64,000 nt of DNA from Lactobacillus sp. (GTDB lineage: Bacteria; Bacillota; Bacilli; Lactobacillales; Lactobacillaceae), in assembly GCA_022483245.1 (NCBI GenBank), contig JAKVNR010000001.1:1178001-1242000 (forward strand). The letters run 5' to 3'. The position numbers and the translations under genes are program-made. Below are positions 27,372 to 36,239 of the stretch, piece by piece. Below the pieces are notes generated by a model. It was not told where the DNA came from and did not search any database. It saw only the letters and a program-made list of their open reading frames with translations. The first letter of the stretch is position 1, and every line of letters starts with the position of its first letter.

Positions 27372-27450
27372 TTTTAAATCCTTTTAAATCTTGGCTTTAT
27401 TTTTAAATCTCTTTAAATCTTTATCTTCATTTTAAATCTCTTTAAATTTT
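27371..27450. repeat. Three AT-rich direct repeats upstream of the AAA ATPase gene
   Basis: A unit of the form TTTTAAATCTCTTTAAATCTT occurs three times with a period of about 30 bases (starting near 27371, 27400 and 27430). Each contains two TTTAAAT boxes. They abut the ATG of the ATPase gene and may be binding sites for an autoregulator. Confidence 0.65.
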
Positions 27451-27491
27451 GGCGCAAAAAATAAGCTTGGCTTTCACCAAACTCATTTTTT

Positions 27492-28442
27492 CTAATTAAC
27501 TTGGTTCAACACTTTTCCATCAAGCAAATATGAAGTAATATTTTTCGCCGCTTCTTGCGCCAAATTATACCGTGCTTGCAACGTAGCCGAACCAACATGT
27601 GGCGTCAGCACCACATTATCCATCTGTTTCAATTCATCGGAGACCTGCGGTTCATGTTCAAACACATCCAGCCCTGCGCCAGCAATTTCTCCTTGCTTCA
27701 AAGCTTGCACCAATGCCTGTTCATCAACTAAGGCGCCGCGACCGACATTGATTAAAATTGCTGTCGATTTCATTTTCTTAAAGGCCGACGCATTCATAAT
27801 TCCAGTCGTTTCAGGCGTAGCCGGTGCGTTTAAGCTTAAATAATCAGCTTGGGCTAACAGCGTGTCAAAATCGACCAATTTTGCCCCTAATTCAATCTCA
27901 TCTTTGGCATGATGACGATTATGATAGATAATCTTCATCCCCAGCATTTTGCCAAAACGAGCCATTTGGCTGCCAATTCGGCCCATGCCTAAAATACCTA
28001 GCGTCGCACCGCGAACATTAAAGCCCTGGTTTTCAATTAAATCACCGTTGAGCCAGTGACCATCGCGCAAATTGTGATCATAGAGCCGCAATCTGCGCGC
28101 GCAAGCCAAAAGCAAGGTTAAATCCAATTCAGCTGTTGGCCACAAAACGCTTTGCGGACAATTCGACACTACAATTCCGCGTTTTTTAGCTTCTGCTAAA
28201 TCAACATGGTCAAAACCCACCGCGTAAGTTGAAATAATTTTCAAATTTTTAGCAGCAGCTAACATTTCTGTATCAAACTTCATTTTCGCCGAAATCACGC
28301 CGTCATAGCCGCCAATGTGCTGCAGCACCCACTGCCGGTCACTAGCTTTTGCATGGTCCGGCATCGTCACCTCGCAAGTAGTCAGCAAGTCGCTAATCGC
28401 ATCCCGGCGCAAAGCATCTAAAATTAGAATTTTTGGTTTCAT
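27492..28442 (-). CDS. D-isomer-specific 2-hydroxyacid dehydrogenase
   Basis: 316 residues. The NAD-binding Rossmann motif is GILGMGRIGSQMARF (about 150-164). The catalytic Arg is in INVGRGALVDE, Glu in GLDVFEHEP and His in LTPHVGSATL. Belongs to the phosphoglycerate/glyoxylate-type reductase family. The exact substrate is not evident. Upstream is a GlsB-like stress gene on the same strand, separated by a terminator. Confidence 0.9.
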   Translation of the reverse strand: MKPKILILDALRRDAISDLLTTCEVTMPDHAKASDRQWVLQHIGGYDGVISAKMKFDTEMLAAAKNLKIISTYAVGFDHVDLAEAKKRGIVVSNCPQSVLWPTAELDLTLLLACARRLRLYDHNLRDGHWLNGDLIENQGFNVRGATLGILGMGRIGSQMARFGKMLGMKIIYHNRHHAKDEIELGAKLVDFDTLLAQADYLSLNAPATPETTGIMNASAFKKMKSTAILINVGRGALVDEQALVQALKQGEIAGAGLDVFEHEPQVSDELKQMDNVVLTPHVGSATLQARYNLAQEAAKNITSYLLDGKVLNQVN

Positions 28443-28503
28443 CTTTAACCGCTTCCTTAAGTTTAAGTCTCGACTTTACTATACAACTTTTAGGCACAAA
28501 AAT

Positions 28504-28533
28504 AGCGGGACAGCGACTGCCTGCTGCCCCGCG
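28504..28533 (-). terminator. Terminator after the GlsB-like gene
   Basis: An inverted repeat built on GCGGG...CCCGC with an inner GCAG...CTGC-like stem lies just after the gene on the minus strand, followed by a T-rich tract. Confidence 0.65.
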
Positions 28534-28548
28534 TAATTTATTCAGTTG

Positions 28549-28809
28549 TTAAGCTGGATCTTTTTTGAACCAGCCAAATAGCCAGGATGTTAGCAAAACT
28601 AGGATGACTGCCCCTAGAATTGATGGAACGAGTGCCATCTCGGCAAGTTGTGGTCCCCAATAACCTAAAATAGCCTCGCCAAAGGCCGATCCTACTAGAC
28701 CAGCGATAATATTGGCAATCCAGTTCATTGACCCGCCGCGGCGCGTCAGCCAACCAGCAATAATGCCAATCAAGGCGCCAACAATTAAAACCCATACCCA
28801 GTGAAGCAT
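28549..28809 (-). CDS. GlsB/YeaQ/YmgE family stress membrane protein
   Basis: 86 residues and three short membrane helices. The segments LIGIIAGWLTRRGGSMNWI and NIIAGLVGSAFGEAILG match the transglycosylase-associated (GlsB/YeaQ) family. These proteins are often induced by general stress, alongside Asp23-type proteins in Gram-positives; none is visible nearby. GGAGAG precedes the ATG. Confidence 0.85.
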   Translation of the reverse strand: MLHWVWVLIVGALIGIIAGWLTRRGGSMNWIANIIAGLVGSAFGEAILGYWGPQLAEMALVPSILGAVILVLLTSWLFGWFKKDPA

Positions 28810-29109
28810 AATTCTCTCCTTTGCATCAATCGTGTTTCATTAAGTACAGTGTGCAAACTCACTTTTTTGCTTGGCCAAGCTCTGGTGATTTGCTGATTAA
28901 ATCATACCAATTCACGCTCCTAGGCGGAATTCAGACCGGTTGAAACTTACCTGGTTTAGGATTTTCTTAATAGTCATTCAAATTTACTTGTTTTTATCTT
29001 CAAATAAAATTCATACCCATAAATACAGCCTATTAGTGTTTATTAAGAATAGGTATTATACAGCCAGCGACCAACTACCTAGAATGAAGCTAAAAGGAAG
29101 TAACGACTA
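28810..29109. other. Intergenic region, no feature recognised
   Basis: 300 bases between divergent genes. It should hold both promoters; TATTAT near 29055 is a possible -10 for the rightward hydrolase gene. I see no structured RNA or repeat. Confidence 0.5.
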
Positions 29110-30000
29110 ATGAAGAAAAAAATCGGCATCACCCTAGCTATCATTGTCAGTTTGCTGCTCATTGCTAGCCTAGGCTGGCATTTTCACCGGCAAAATTTAG
29201 CTAAACAATATCAGCAAACAACTACACCAACCCTCTTTTTCCATGGCTATGGCAGCAGTGCTAACGCCGAAACCAAGATGACTCATGCCGCCAAACGCGC
29301 CGGTGTGACGCAAACCATCGTGCGAGCTAACGTCAGCAACCAAGGTAAAGTAACTTTTAACCAGCATATCCCTTCTCACGCAGTTAACCCCATCGTCGAA
29401 GTTAACTTAGCCGACAAGACGCTAGCTAATGCCCCGCACAGCCGGACTAATTACGCCAGTGCATATCCTTACGGCGCTCGCTACGTTGCAGCAGTGATTA
29501 ATGCTTTAGAAAAGCAGCACCATTACCGCAGCGTAAACTTAGTTGGCCATTTTATGGGCAATTTGGAAATTATCTATTATCTCAAAGCACACACTAAGCA
29601 AATCCAGCAAGGCAAACTCCCTGCTGTGAAGCACTATGTCGCAATTGCGGGCCATTTTGACGGAATTTTGGGCATGAATGATCAGGCCAACAGTTTAAAA
29701 ATTGACCCTAAAACTGGCAAGCCTAGCAAGATGGCACCTGAATATAAGGCACTGCTGCCCCTCAGGCAAACTTTTCCGCATGAAACGAAAGTTTTGAATA
29801 TTTTTGGCAATTTAGAGGATGGCAGCAATTCTGATGGTGATGTTTCTACTGCATCGGCTCGTTCACTGCGCTACCTAATTAATCACCACGCCAGTTATCA
29901 AGAATTAAAGGTCAGAGGCAAACAAGCCCAACATAGTCAGTTGCACAATGGCAATCATCAAGTTGATCAAGCACTAATTAATTTTTTGTGGAAGAAATAA
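29110..30000 (+). CDS. DUF915-type alpha/beta hydrolase with substituted nucleophile
   Basis: 296 residues. An N-terminal membrane anchor or signal ([17 protein letters not shown]) is followed by an alpha/beta-hydrolase domain starting at [14 protein letters not shown], as in DUF915 surface hydrolases of lactobacilli. The nucleophile elbow, normally GHSMGN, reads GHFMGN because the codon is TTT where TCT would give Ser. A possible acid ([12 protein letters not shown]) and His (GNHQVDQ) remain. The protein is probably catalytically inactive or specialised. It overlaps the convergent pcp gene by 23 bases. Confidence 0.8.
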   Translation: MKKKIGITLAIIVSLLLIASLGWHFHRQNLAKQYQQTTTPTLFFHGYGSSANAETKMTHAAKRAGVTQTIVRANVSNQGKVTFNQHIPSHAVNPIVEVNLADKTLANAPHSRTNYASAYPYGARYVAAVINALEKQHHYRSVNLVGHFMGNLEIIYYLKAHTKQIQQGKLPAVKHYVAIAGHFDGILGMNDQANSLKIDPKTGKPSKMAPEYKALLPLRQTFPHETKVLNIFGNLEDGSNSDGDVSTASARSLRYLINHHASYQELKVRGKQAQHSQLHNGNHQVDQALINFLWKK

Positions 30001-30592
30001 TAGCAGTAATAGCGGCTGTTAGCCCAGTTACACAATCAGTTAACGCCATTGATGGCTGGCTCGGTTTATTCACAACTTGTTCCGGCAAATACGGGATATG
30101 AATAAAGCCGGCTTGTAAAGATGGGAACTCCTGCTCACGCAAGTATTCCACTTGATAAAACAAATGGTTGCAAACATAGGTCCCAGCCGAATTTGAAATT
30201 TGCGCCGGCAATCCGGCCGCTTGAATGGCGGCTACTTCTGCTTCAATTGGCAACTGGGTAAAATAAGCAGCTGGCCCAGCTAATTGAATTGGCTCGCCAT
30301 GCGGCTGATAACCGGCATTATCAGGAATGCTGCCTTCATTAATGTTAATTGCGACCCGCTCGGGCGTAATAGCCGCGCGGCCACCAGCCTGGCCTACGCA
30401 CAGCACCACCTGCGGCCGCTGCTTAATAATTGCTTGTTTAACTACTGCCGCACAGCGGTTAAATTCAGTCGGTACTTCTAACTTAATAATTTTTGTCCCA
30501 GCAATTTGATCAGGCAAACGTTTGACCGTTTCAATTGCTGGATTAATTTTTTCTCCGCCAAAAGGGTTAAACCCTGTTACCAAAATCTTCAT
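29978..30592 (-). CDS. pcp: Pyrrolidone-carboxylate peptidase (pyroglutamyl-peptidase I)
   Basis: 204 residues of the C15 family. It begins [17 protein letters not shown]. The catalytic Glu lies in the TPERVAINI region, the nucleophile Cys in [12 protein letters not shown] and the His in [11 protein letters not shown]. Removes N-terminal pyroglutamate from peptides in the cytoplasm. Length is near the family's usual 200-215. Confidence 0.94.
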   Translation of the reverse strand: MKILVTGFNPFGGEKINPAIETVKRLPDQIAGTKIIKLEVPTEFNRCAAVVKQAIIKQRPQVVLCVGQAGGRAAITPERVAININEGSIPDNAGYQPHGEPIQLAGPAAYFTQLPIEAEVAAIQAAGLPAQISNSAGTYVCNHLFYQVEYLREQEFPSLQAGFIHIPYLPEQVVNKPSQPSMALTDCVTGLTAAITAIISSTKN

Positions 30593-30716
30593 TTGCGCTT
30601 CCTCTTTTCTAACTTATTGCTATTTAACTATCTGCTGGCTAGAGCTTGTTTGTGCTTCTTGTTAAAATTAATTATTATATAGCAAGCTTTATCAACAAAC
30701 AGGTGATTTTCCCGAT

Positions 30717-31892
30717 ATGAAAAATAAAATTAAGATTGCAAGCTATGTGTCTTTCTGGTCGCTCATTATCGGCATAATGGTCGGTGGCTACCTGACTTTA
30801 GTCAATTGGTGCATTGATGCCGTCTGGAAGCATGCCAAATTAGGCTTACCGTGGGCGGGCAAAGTTTTCGTCATTTGTCTAACCGGCGGGCTAATAATTG
30901 GCCTGCTCAACAAATTTTTAGGCGACTACCCACTGACCATTGCCGAAGTCCTTACCCAAACTCGGCAAGAAGGACATCTTGATTATCACAACTGGTGGAA
31001 ATCGTTCGTTTTAGGCCTCACGGTTTTAGCCTCCGGAGGCAGCGTTGGTCCAGAAGCATCCGCCACCGTTTTAACCGCTAGCATGATCAACTGGGTGGGC
31101 GACCGCTGGCGTTTAGCTCACTTTACTGATCATTTTAAGCTATGGACTGGCTCACTCAAAAAAGAAAAATTATCTGCGCTGCCGCGTTTTCACGAAATGT
31201 TTGCCAGCAAGCGCCAGCAAAAGTTGATTACTACCCTATTAACGTTAGTCGGTGTAGTCGGTCTAGCTATCGTGCTGAAAATCTTTCCAGAAGAAGGCGT
31301 CTTTGGCATTCATTTGCGTCAAATTGATTGGGCCTGGTCATCTTGCTGGGCCATTCTTCCAGCACTAATGGTTGGATTTGTATTTGGGTGGCTCTTTGTT
31401 AAAAGTGGCTCCTTGTTTGCCAAGATTATCCAGCCTAATTGGTCACCAATTATTAAAGCAGTGGTCTTTGGCTTGCTGCTAGCTTGTGCTGGCTTATTCA
31501 GCCAAGATGCCCTTTTTTCTGGTGAATTTCGGATTGTGCCATTTGCTAAAGAGGCGATGTTCTTGCCGCCGCTGTATTTAATTTGCGTTGCCTTTATTAA
31601 ATTAATTACCACTAACTTTGGCTTCTTCATGGGCTGGCGCGGCGGGACAATTTTCCCAGCTATCTTTTCAAGTGCAGCAATCGGGTCAGCCTTAGCCTTG
31701 ATTATGCCTGGCAGCTTTCAAGTTACCGCTGCAATTGTCTTATCCGTCAGCGTAACTGTCATCTTGAGGCGGCCACTCTTAACTGCAATTTTACTCATCT
31801 TATTAGTTTCAATTTACCTGGCACCTTTAGTTTTAGTCACTTGCTACTTGACTGCCTGGATTATGAAAAAATTCCCAATTTTGCAGCCATAA
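30717..31892 (+). CDS. Divergent ClC-type anion channel/transporter
   Basis: 391 residues and about ten membrane helices. The usual selectivity motif GREGP is replaced by GSVGPEA, and the C-terminal MGWRGGTIFPAIF corresponds to the GGxFxP motif. The Glu that gates canonical ClC exchangers is Val here. This resembles the YfeO-like branch rather than known fluoride-specific ClC proteins. No fluoride riboswitch precedes it. AGGTGA precedes the ATG. Confidence 0.82.
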   Translation: MKNKIKIASYVSFWSLIIGIMVGGYLTLVNWCIDAVWKHAKLGLPWAGKVFVICLTGGLIIGLLNKFLGDYPLTIAEVLTQTRQEGHLDYHNWWKSFVLGLTVLASGGSVGPEASATVLTASMINWVGDRWRLAHFTDHFKLWTGSLKKEKLSALPRFHEMFASKRQQKLITTLLTLVGVVGLAIVLKIFPEEGVFGIHLRQIDWAWSSCWAILPALMVGFVFGWLFVKSGSLFAKIIQPNWSPIIKAVVFGLLLACAGLFSQDALFSGEFRIVPFAKEAMFLPPLYLICVAFIKLITTNFGFFMGWRGGTIFPAIFSSAAIGSALALIMPGSFQVTAAIVLSVSVTVILRRPLLTAILLILLVSIYLAPLVLVTCYLTAWIMKKFPILQP

Positions 31893-31893
31893 G

Positions 31894-31930
31894 AAAAAAG
31901 CGCTCCTTCTAATTTGAAAGAGCGCTTTTA
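31894..31930. terminator. Bidirectional terminator between clc and L,D-transpeptidase genes
   Basis: AAAAAGCGCTC and GAGCGCTTTT form the stem; A and T runs flank both sides of the convergent genes. Confidence 0.83.
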
Positions 31931-31944
31931 ACTTGCACAAATTT

Positions 31945-33222
31945 TTAACGGTTAGCGATTACAACACGAGTTCCAGTTGGCAGCTGGTTGTACAGCCAAT
32001 GTGCATCTGAAACAGTTAACCGAACGCAGCCATGAGAAGCAGGTTGCGTACCTAAGTACTTGGTTTGGCTTAAGTCGTATGGACCATTGTAACCCTTAGT
32101 TACCGTAGAGTGGAATAAGTAAACTCCGTGGTCTTTCCAGCTTACCCAGTAGTGGCCACCAGCAAAAGTTAAGCCGCGTTCAGCTTGAACATGGTACGTA
32201 CCAGTTGGCGTCAAGCTGCGGCCATTAACTACCCGGCCAGCTGATGAGTACATGCAGTACAGCATTTGACCGCCAGACATAATGTAAGTCCGGTTGCCTA
32301 AAATTGAAACTCTAACCCACAAATTGCGGACATTGCGCAAGTTCGGGTAAGCCTTGGTTTCACTTGATAAGCGCCATTGCATTGGCTTGCGCATATCGCT
32401 TGGATCAGCGTAAGGTGCGTAAGCGTTTGGCTTTTTAGCAGGTTGTTGAACTGGAGCTTGGGTAGTCTTGCCGTCAGCTACCTTGGTTTGGTCAGTCGTG
32501 TATTGGGAAGTAATCCATTGATTGCCGCCTAAGTTGTACCAAACCCAGCCATTTTCTTTTGGATAAGCAACTTTAAAAGTCTTCCAAGCACTACCAGGGT
32601 TGAGATATTTGCCTGTCACATGCCGGCCTTGACCATAACTGTTCCAGACAGCAACTTTACCGCGGCCGGTGTAATAAACCGTTACTTTACCGTTACGGTT
32701 AACAACTTCAAAATTGCTATCTGCAGCTGGTTGCGTCGGCTTAGTAGGCTGTGTTGGTTGCGTAGGTTTGGAAACTTGGCTAGCGCCTTGGTCGATAGCA
32801 TATTGACCAGAAACCCATTGATTACCACCTAAGTTGTACCAAGTATAAGTTTCACCAGTTGGTTTGATTTGGGCAAAACTCTTCCAAGATGAATTCTTTG
32901 GTAAATATTTGCCAGTTACATGCCGGCCAGCTTGGTAAGTATTCCAAACAGCCACCCCGCCGCGGCCAGTATAGTTAATTTTAACTACAGTTTGAACAGC
33001 TGTTGGAGTTTGGGTCTGTGCTTGTTCAGTTGTTTGGTCCGCTTTTTGCGCAGGTGCTTGCGTCTGCGTATCAGTCTTAGCAGTTGCAGCTGAGCTACTG
33101 GTTTCAGTAGTGTTAGTAGTTGTATCTACACCAGTAGTATCAGCAGCTTTAGCTTGGTTAGCCCCAAGCCAAAGCGGAACAGCGGCTAAGGCAACTGCCA
33201 ATGCCATTTGTTCTTTCTTCAT
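31945..33222 (-). CDS. Secreted L,D-transpeptidase with two SLAP-like repeats
   Basis: 425 residues from MKKEQMALAVALAAVPLW, a signal peptide with a likely cut after AKA. A Thr/Gln-rich linker follows. Two repeats of about 65 residues each contain YTGRG-VAVWN, GRHVTGKYL and WYNLGGNQW, resembling the S-layer/SLAP cell-wall binding domain of Lactobacillus. The C-terminal YkuD domain carries the catalytic Cys in SHGCVRLT. It would cross-link peptidoglycan in a beta-lactam-insensitive way, or attach other stems. AAGGAT sits 7 bases upstream of the start at 33222. Confidence 0.88.
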   Translation of the reverse strand: MKKEQMALAVALAAVPLWLGANQAKAADTTGVDTTTNTTETSSSAATAKTDTQTQAPAQKADQTTEQAQTQTPTAVQTVVKINYTGRGGVAVWNTYQAGRHVTGKYLPKNSSWKSFAQIKPTGETYTWYNLGGNQWVSGQYAIDQGASQVSKPTQPTQPTKPTQPAADSNFEVVNRNGKVTVYYTGRGKVAVWNSYGQGRHVTGKYLNPGSAWKTFKVAYPKENGWVWYNLGGNQWITSQYTTDQTKVADGKTTQAPVQQPAKKPNAYAPYADPSDMRKPMQWRLSSETKAYPNLRNVRNLWVRVSILGNRTYIMSGGQMLYCMYSSAGRVVNGRSLTPTGTYHVQAERGLTFAGGHYWVSWKDHGVYLFHSTVTKGYNGPYDLSQTKYLGTQPASHGCVRLTVSDAHWLYNQLPTGTRVVIANR

Positions 33223-33328
33223 TATCCTTCTCCTATTTTCCATTCAATTAACAAAGGTAATTTTAAAACTCTCTGCCTGAAATGCAATTTAAATTCGGCA
33301 ATTAAATAAAAAAATAAGAATTGCCAAA

Positions 33329-34426
33329 TTAGTGAAAAACTTCCGTCAGCATCTGCAAAGCCGGGCTCGATTCATTGACTGTGATTCCCAAGCCATGCGT
33401 ATCTGGCAACATCAGTTCAGGCCCATTAACAATCACGCCGCCCATAAATGGCGTTTCCTTAATGAAATCTAACCCGTCTAAGTCATAAAACTTAACGTTA
33501 GACAGGCTGGCACTCAATTTAGCGGCCATTGTAATTGCAATATTGGCTTCAGACGTACAGCCAAACATGCAATCCACCTGGTGTTGCGCTGCATACTGTG
33601 CAATTTGAACAGCTTCTAGCGGACCACCGCATTTAATCAGCTTAATATTGAGCATGTTGGCCGATTTAGCGGCAATAATCTTTTTAGCATCAGCCAAAGT
33701 AAACACTGCTTCATCAGCCACAATCGGGATTAAGTCAGCGGCTGCCAAGGCTTGCATCGTTTCAGTCTGTTCAACTGCCACCGGCTGTTCAATAAAATCA
33801 ATCTTTAAAGAACTGTCAGCTAGCAATTGCAGATAGTTCATCGCTTCGGCTGGCTCCCAAGCCTGGTTGGGATCAATCCGAACAGTCGTCCCTTCGGGCA
33901 GCAATTGTTCCAAGCGCTGCAAACGAGCAATTTCATCTTTGCCCGGCCCAATCTTATATTTCAAATGCTTATAGCCGCGCACGACAAAAGGCGTAGTCGT
34001 ATCCAGCATATTTTCAGCATCCATAATACTGATCGTCGTGTCATTCTCCAGCCGCTGCTGAGCAGCCGGCAGCTGCAGATATTTCGCGATTGTTTGACCC
34101 TTGCTGCGGCAAACTGCATCCAGGACGGCAGTTTCTAAACCATATTTAACTGGCAAGTAGTCGGTTGCAGCCAATTGCCGCAGAGCAGCTTCAGCATCTT
34201 GCTTCACAATCTGGCTACTCAATGTTTTGCCATCCGCAAACATCGCCTCAAAATCATCACCAGTTAAGTTTTTATTTTCGGCCGCCTCACCCCAACCAGC
34301 AGTGTCATCATCTAAAACCACTTTGAACAGCAAACTGGTCATGTCTGTTGAGTAACGTTTATTCGTGATAAACGGGTGTTTCAATGGCAAAGTTAATTTA
34401 AATAATGAAATCTTCTGAATGATCAT
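33329..34426 (-). CDS. L-Ala-D/L-Glu-type dipeptide epimerase (enolase superfamily)
   Basis: 365 residues. Catalytic residues of the muconate-lactonising/dipeptide epimerase group are visible: the Lys pair in KYKIGPG, metal ligands in RIDPNQAW, DFIEQP and VADEAVF, and the second Lys in NIKLIKCGG. These enzymes recycle murein peptides by epimerising L-Ala-D-Glu. The neighbours do not test this. Confidence 0.87.
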   Translation of the reverse strand: MIIQKISLFKLTLPLKHPFITNKRYSTDMTSLLFKVVLDDDTAGWGEAAENKNLTGDDFEAMFADGKTLSSQIVKQDAEAALRQLAATDYLPVKYGLETAVLDAVCRSKGQTIAKYLQLPAAQQRLENDTTISIMDAENMLDTTTPFVVRGYKHLKYKIGPGKDEIARLQRLEQLLPEGTTVRIDPNQAWEPAEAMNYLQLLADSSLKIDFIEQPVAVEQTETMQALAAADLIPIVADEAVFTLADAKKIIAAKSANMLNIKLIKCGGPLEAVQIAQYAAQHQVDCMFGCTSEANIAITMAAKLSASLSNVKFYDLDGLDFIKETPFMGGVIVNGPELMLPDTHGLGITVNESSPALQMLTEVFH

Positions 34427-34441
34427 AGTTACCCTTTCAAG

Positions 34442-35059
34442 CTAATCAAACTTAGGTGCCGACGTATCAGGATCTTGTTCAAAATCAGCCACTTGTGCAG
34501 CCCAATACTGCCGATCTGCATCAGTAATCTGTCTGACTGGACGACAAGGATTACCGACGGCAACGGTATGACTAGGAATATCTTTAACTACAACGCTGCC
34601 TGAACCAATTACTACGTCATCGCCAATGGTTACGCCAGGATTAATGACCGCATGACCGCCAATCCAAACATCATTGCCAATATTGATCGTTTTACCATAT
34701 TCGAGCCCGCTTTGACGAGTTTCACCAGTAATTGGATGACCAACTGCATAGATGCCAACTTGCGGTCCAATCATGACATTATTGCCGATATTTACGGGCG
34801 CATCGTCAAGAATTACCAAACCAGTATTGGCATAAAAATTCTCGCCGCAAAAAATGTTATAGCCACGGTCGCAGTAAAATTGCGGCGTTACATGCCAGAA
34901 CTTGCCATTTTTTCCCATCAGTTCCTGCAGAGTATGCAGCGCACTCTGATCGTGCCAAAATTCTGATTCATTAAACTGTTTGCAAGCGGATCTGATCTTA
35001 CTATTGTCATAAACTGGTGAAAACAATTTACCGGCCAGCATCCGTTCTTGATCTTTCAT
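34442..35059 (-). CDS. Maltose/galactoside O-acetyltransferase-like protein
   Basis: 205 residues from the ATG at 35059, with GAGG 6 bases upstream. The N-terminal MKDQERMLAGKLFSPVYD is the Maa signature. The rest is left-handed beta-helix hexapeptide repeats (INIGNDVWIGGHAVINPG, IGDDVVIGSGSVVVKDI), with the acetyl-CoA site His in VGHPI. Transfers acetyl to sugars; natural acceptor unknown. Confidence 0.9.
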   Translation of the reverse strand: MKDQERMLAGKLFSPVYDNSKIRSACKQFNESEFWHDQSALHTLQELMGKNGKFWHVTPQFYCDRGYNIFCGENFYANTGLVILDDAPVNIGNNVMIGPQVGIYAVGHPITGETRQSGLEYGKTINIGNDVWIGGHAVINPGVTIGDDVVIGSGSVVVKDIPSHTVAVGNPCRPVRQITDADRQYWAAQVADFEQDPDTSAPKFD

Positions 35060-35153
35060 CTTATTCCTCACTCATTTATACAAAGATTAAGCCTTATTGA
35101 TAATTTTACACTTGCTGCGCCTCAAAAGATTATTTCCTGGGAAATTTATTGCA

Positions 35154-35187
35154 AGAAAAAAAGGCATTCAGAATTAATCTCAATGCC
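35154..35187 (-). terminator. trxB terminator
   Basis: GGCATT pairs with AATGCC across an AT-rich loop, followed on the minus strand by seven T residues. Confidence 0.77.
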
Positions 35188-35194
35188 CAAATTA

Positions 35195-36133
35195 TTATTT
35201 ACTTGCTTGTAATCGTTCGATATAGTTAAAGGCTTCTTGCCCGGCAATGCCGCCATCGCCAACAGCCGTGGTAATCTGGCGCAAACGTTTACCGCGAATA
35301 TCGCCCGCTGCGAAAATGCCCGGTATTTTCGTCTGCATTGCATCGTCAGTAGCAATCCAGCCATGCTCATCAGTTAAACCCAGTTCTGCAAAAGGCTGTG
35401 ACATTGGCACAGCTCCAACATAAATGAAGACGCCCTTGGTTGGCAGCTCTTGTTCTTGTCCAGTCTCCTTGTTCTTCACTTTCACTGCCGTGACTTGTTC
35501 ACCATCGCCTTCAATTGCTTCGACTTGTGAATTCCAGGTGAAGCCCATTTTATCATTTTTAAAAGCTTGGTCTTGCAAAATCTTTTCTGCCCTCAAGCTA
35601 TCGCGCCGGTGAACAACATTGACGTTTTTAGCTAAATTGGCAAGATACAGCCCTTCTTCAATTGCTGAATTACCACCGCCAATGACCGTGACATCTTCAT
35701 CTTTGAAAAACGGACCATCGCAAACCGCGCAGTAAGAAACGCCGCGGCCGCCATATTCTTCTTCGCCGGTCACGCCTAGCTTACGCGGCTCGGAACCGGT
35801 AGCAATAATTACGGCTGGAGCAGTTAATTCTTCATCACCGTCAGTATCAACGTGCTTAATTCCTTGTTCATCAACCGTCAAAGCAGTCACATCGCCATAA
35901 ACGTAGTCAGTTCCAAAACGAGTGGTACTGTCATACATTTGCTTCGCCAGATCCGGCCCTTGCACGCTGCTGAAGCCCGGGTAATTTTCAATTTTATCAG
36001 TATTATTCATTTGACCGCCATAGATTCCGCGATCTAACAGGGCGGTTTTAAGGTTAGCACGTGAAGCATATAGGGCAGCTGTCATACCGGCAGGGCCTGC
36101 CCCAATCACAATCACGTCATACTGTTTTGTCAT
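35195..36133 (-). CDS. trxB: Thioredoxin-disulfide reductase
   Basis: 312 residues from MTKQYDVIVIGAGPAGMTAA. FAD-binding GxGxxG is at the N-terminus, the redox pair in YCAVCDG, the NADPH site in VIGGGNSAIEEG and the C-terminal FAD motif GIFAAGDIR. Reduces thioredoxin with NADPH. The start at 36133 has GGGAGGG upstream; the longer frame is an extension. Confidence 0.96.
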   Translation of the reverse strand: MTKQYDVIVIGAGPAGMTAALYASRANLKTALLDRGIYGGQMNNTDKIENYPGFSSVQGPDLAKQMYDSTTRFGTDYVYGDVTALTVDEQGIKHVDTDGDEELTAPAVIIATGSEPRKLGVTGEEEYGGRGVSYCAVCDGPFFKDEDVTVIGGGNSAIEEGLYLANLAKNVNVVHRRDSLRAEKILQDQAFKNDKMGFTWNSQVEAIEGDGEQVTAVKVKNKETGQEQELPTKGVFIYVGAVPMSQPFAELGLTDEHGWIATDDAMQTKIPGIFAAGDIRGKRLRQITTAVGDGGIAGQEAFNYIERLQASK

Positions 36134-36239
36134 TTTGTGCCCTCCCATAATTGGAATCAATTTCTTTAAACAAATTAATCATATCCAACTGAATTTTGAG
36201 GGTCAACAAATATGCTTACTTTTTGTTAGTGAAATGTTT

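Noticed and set aside
30690-30720. Second fluoride riboswitch before the ClC gene
   Set aside because: AACAGGTGAT resembles the start of the aptamer, but the remaining conserved blocks and a terminator are missing; it is the ribosome-binding site.
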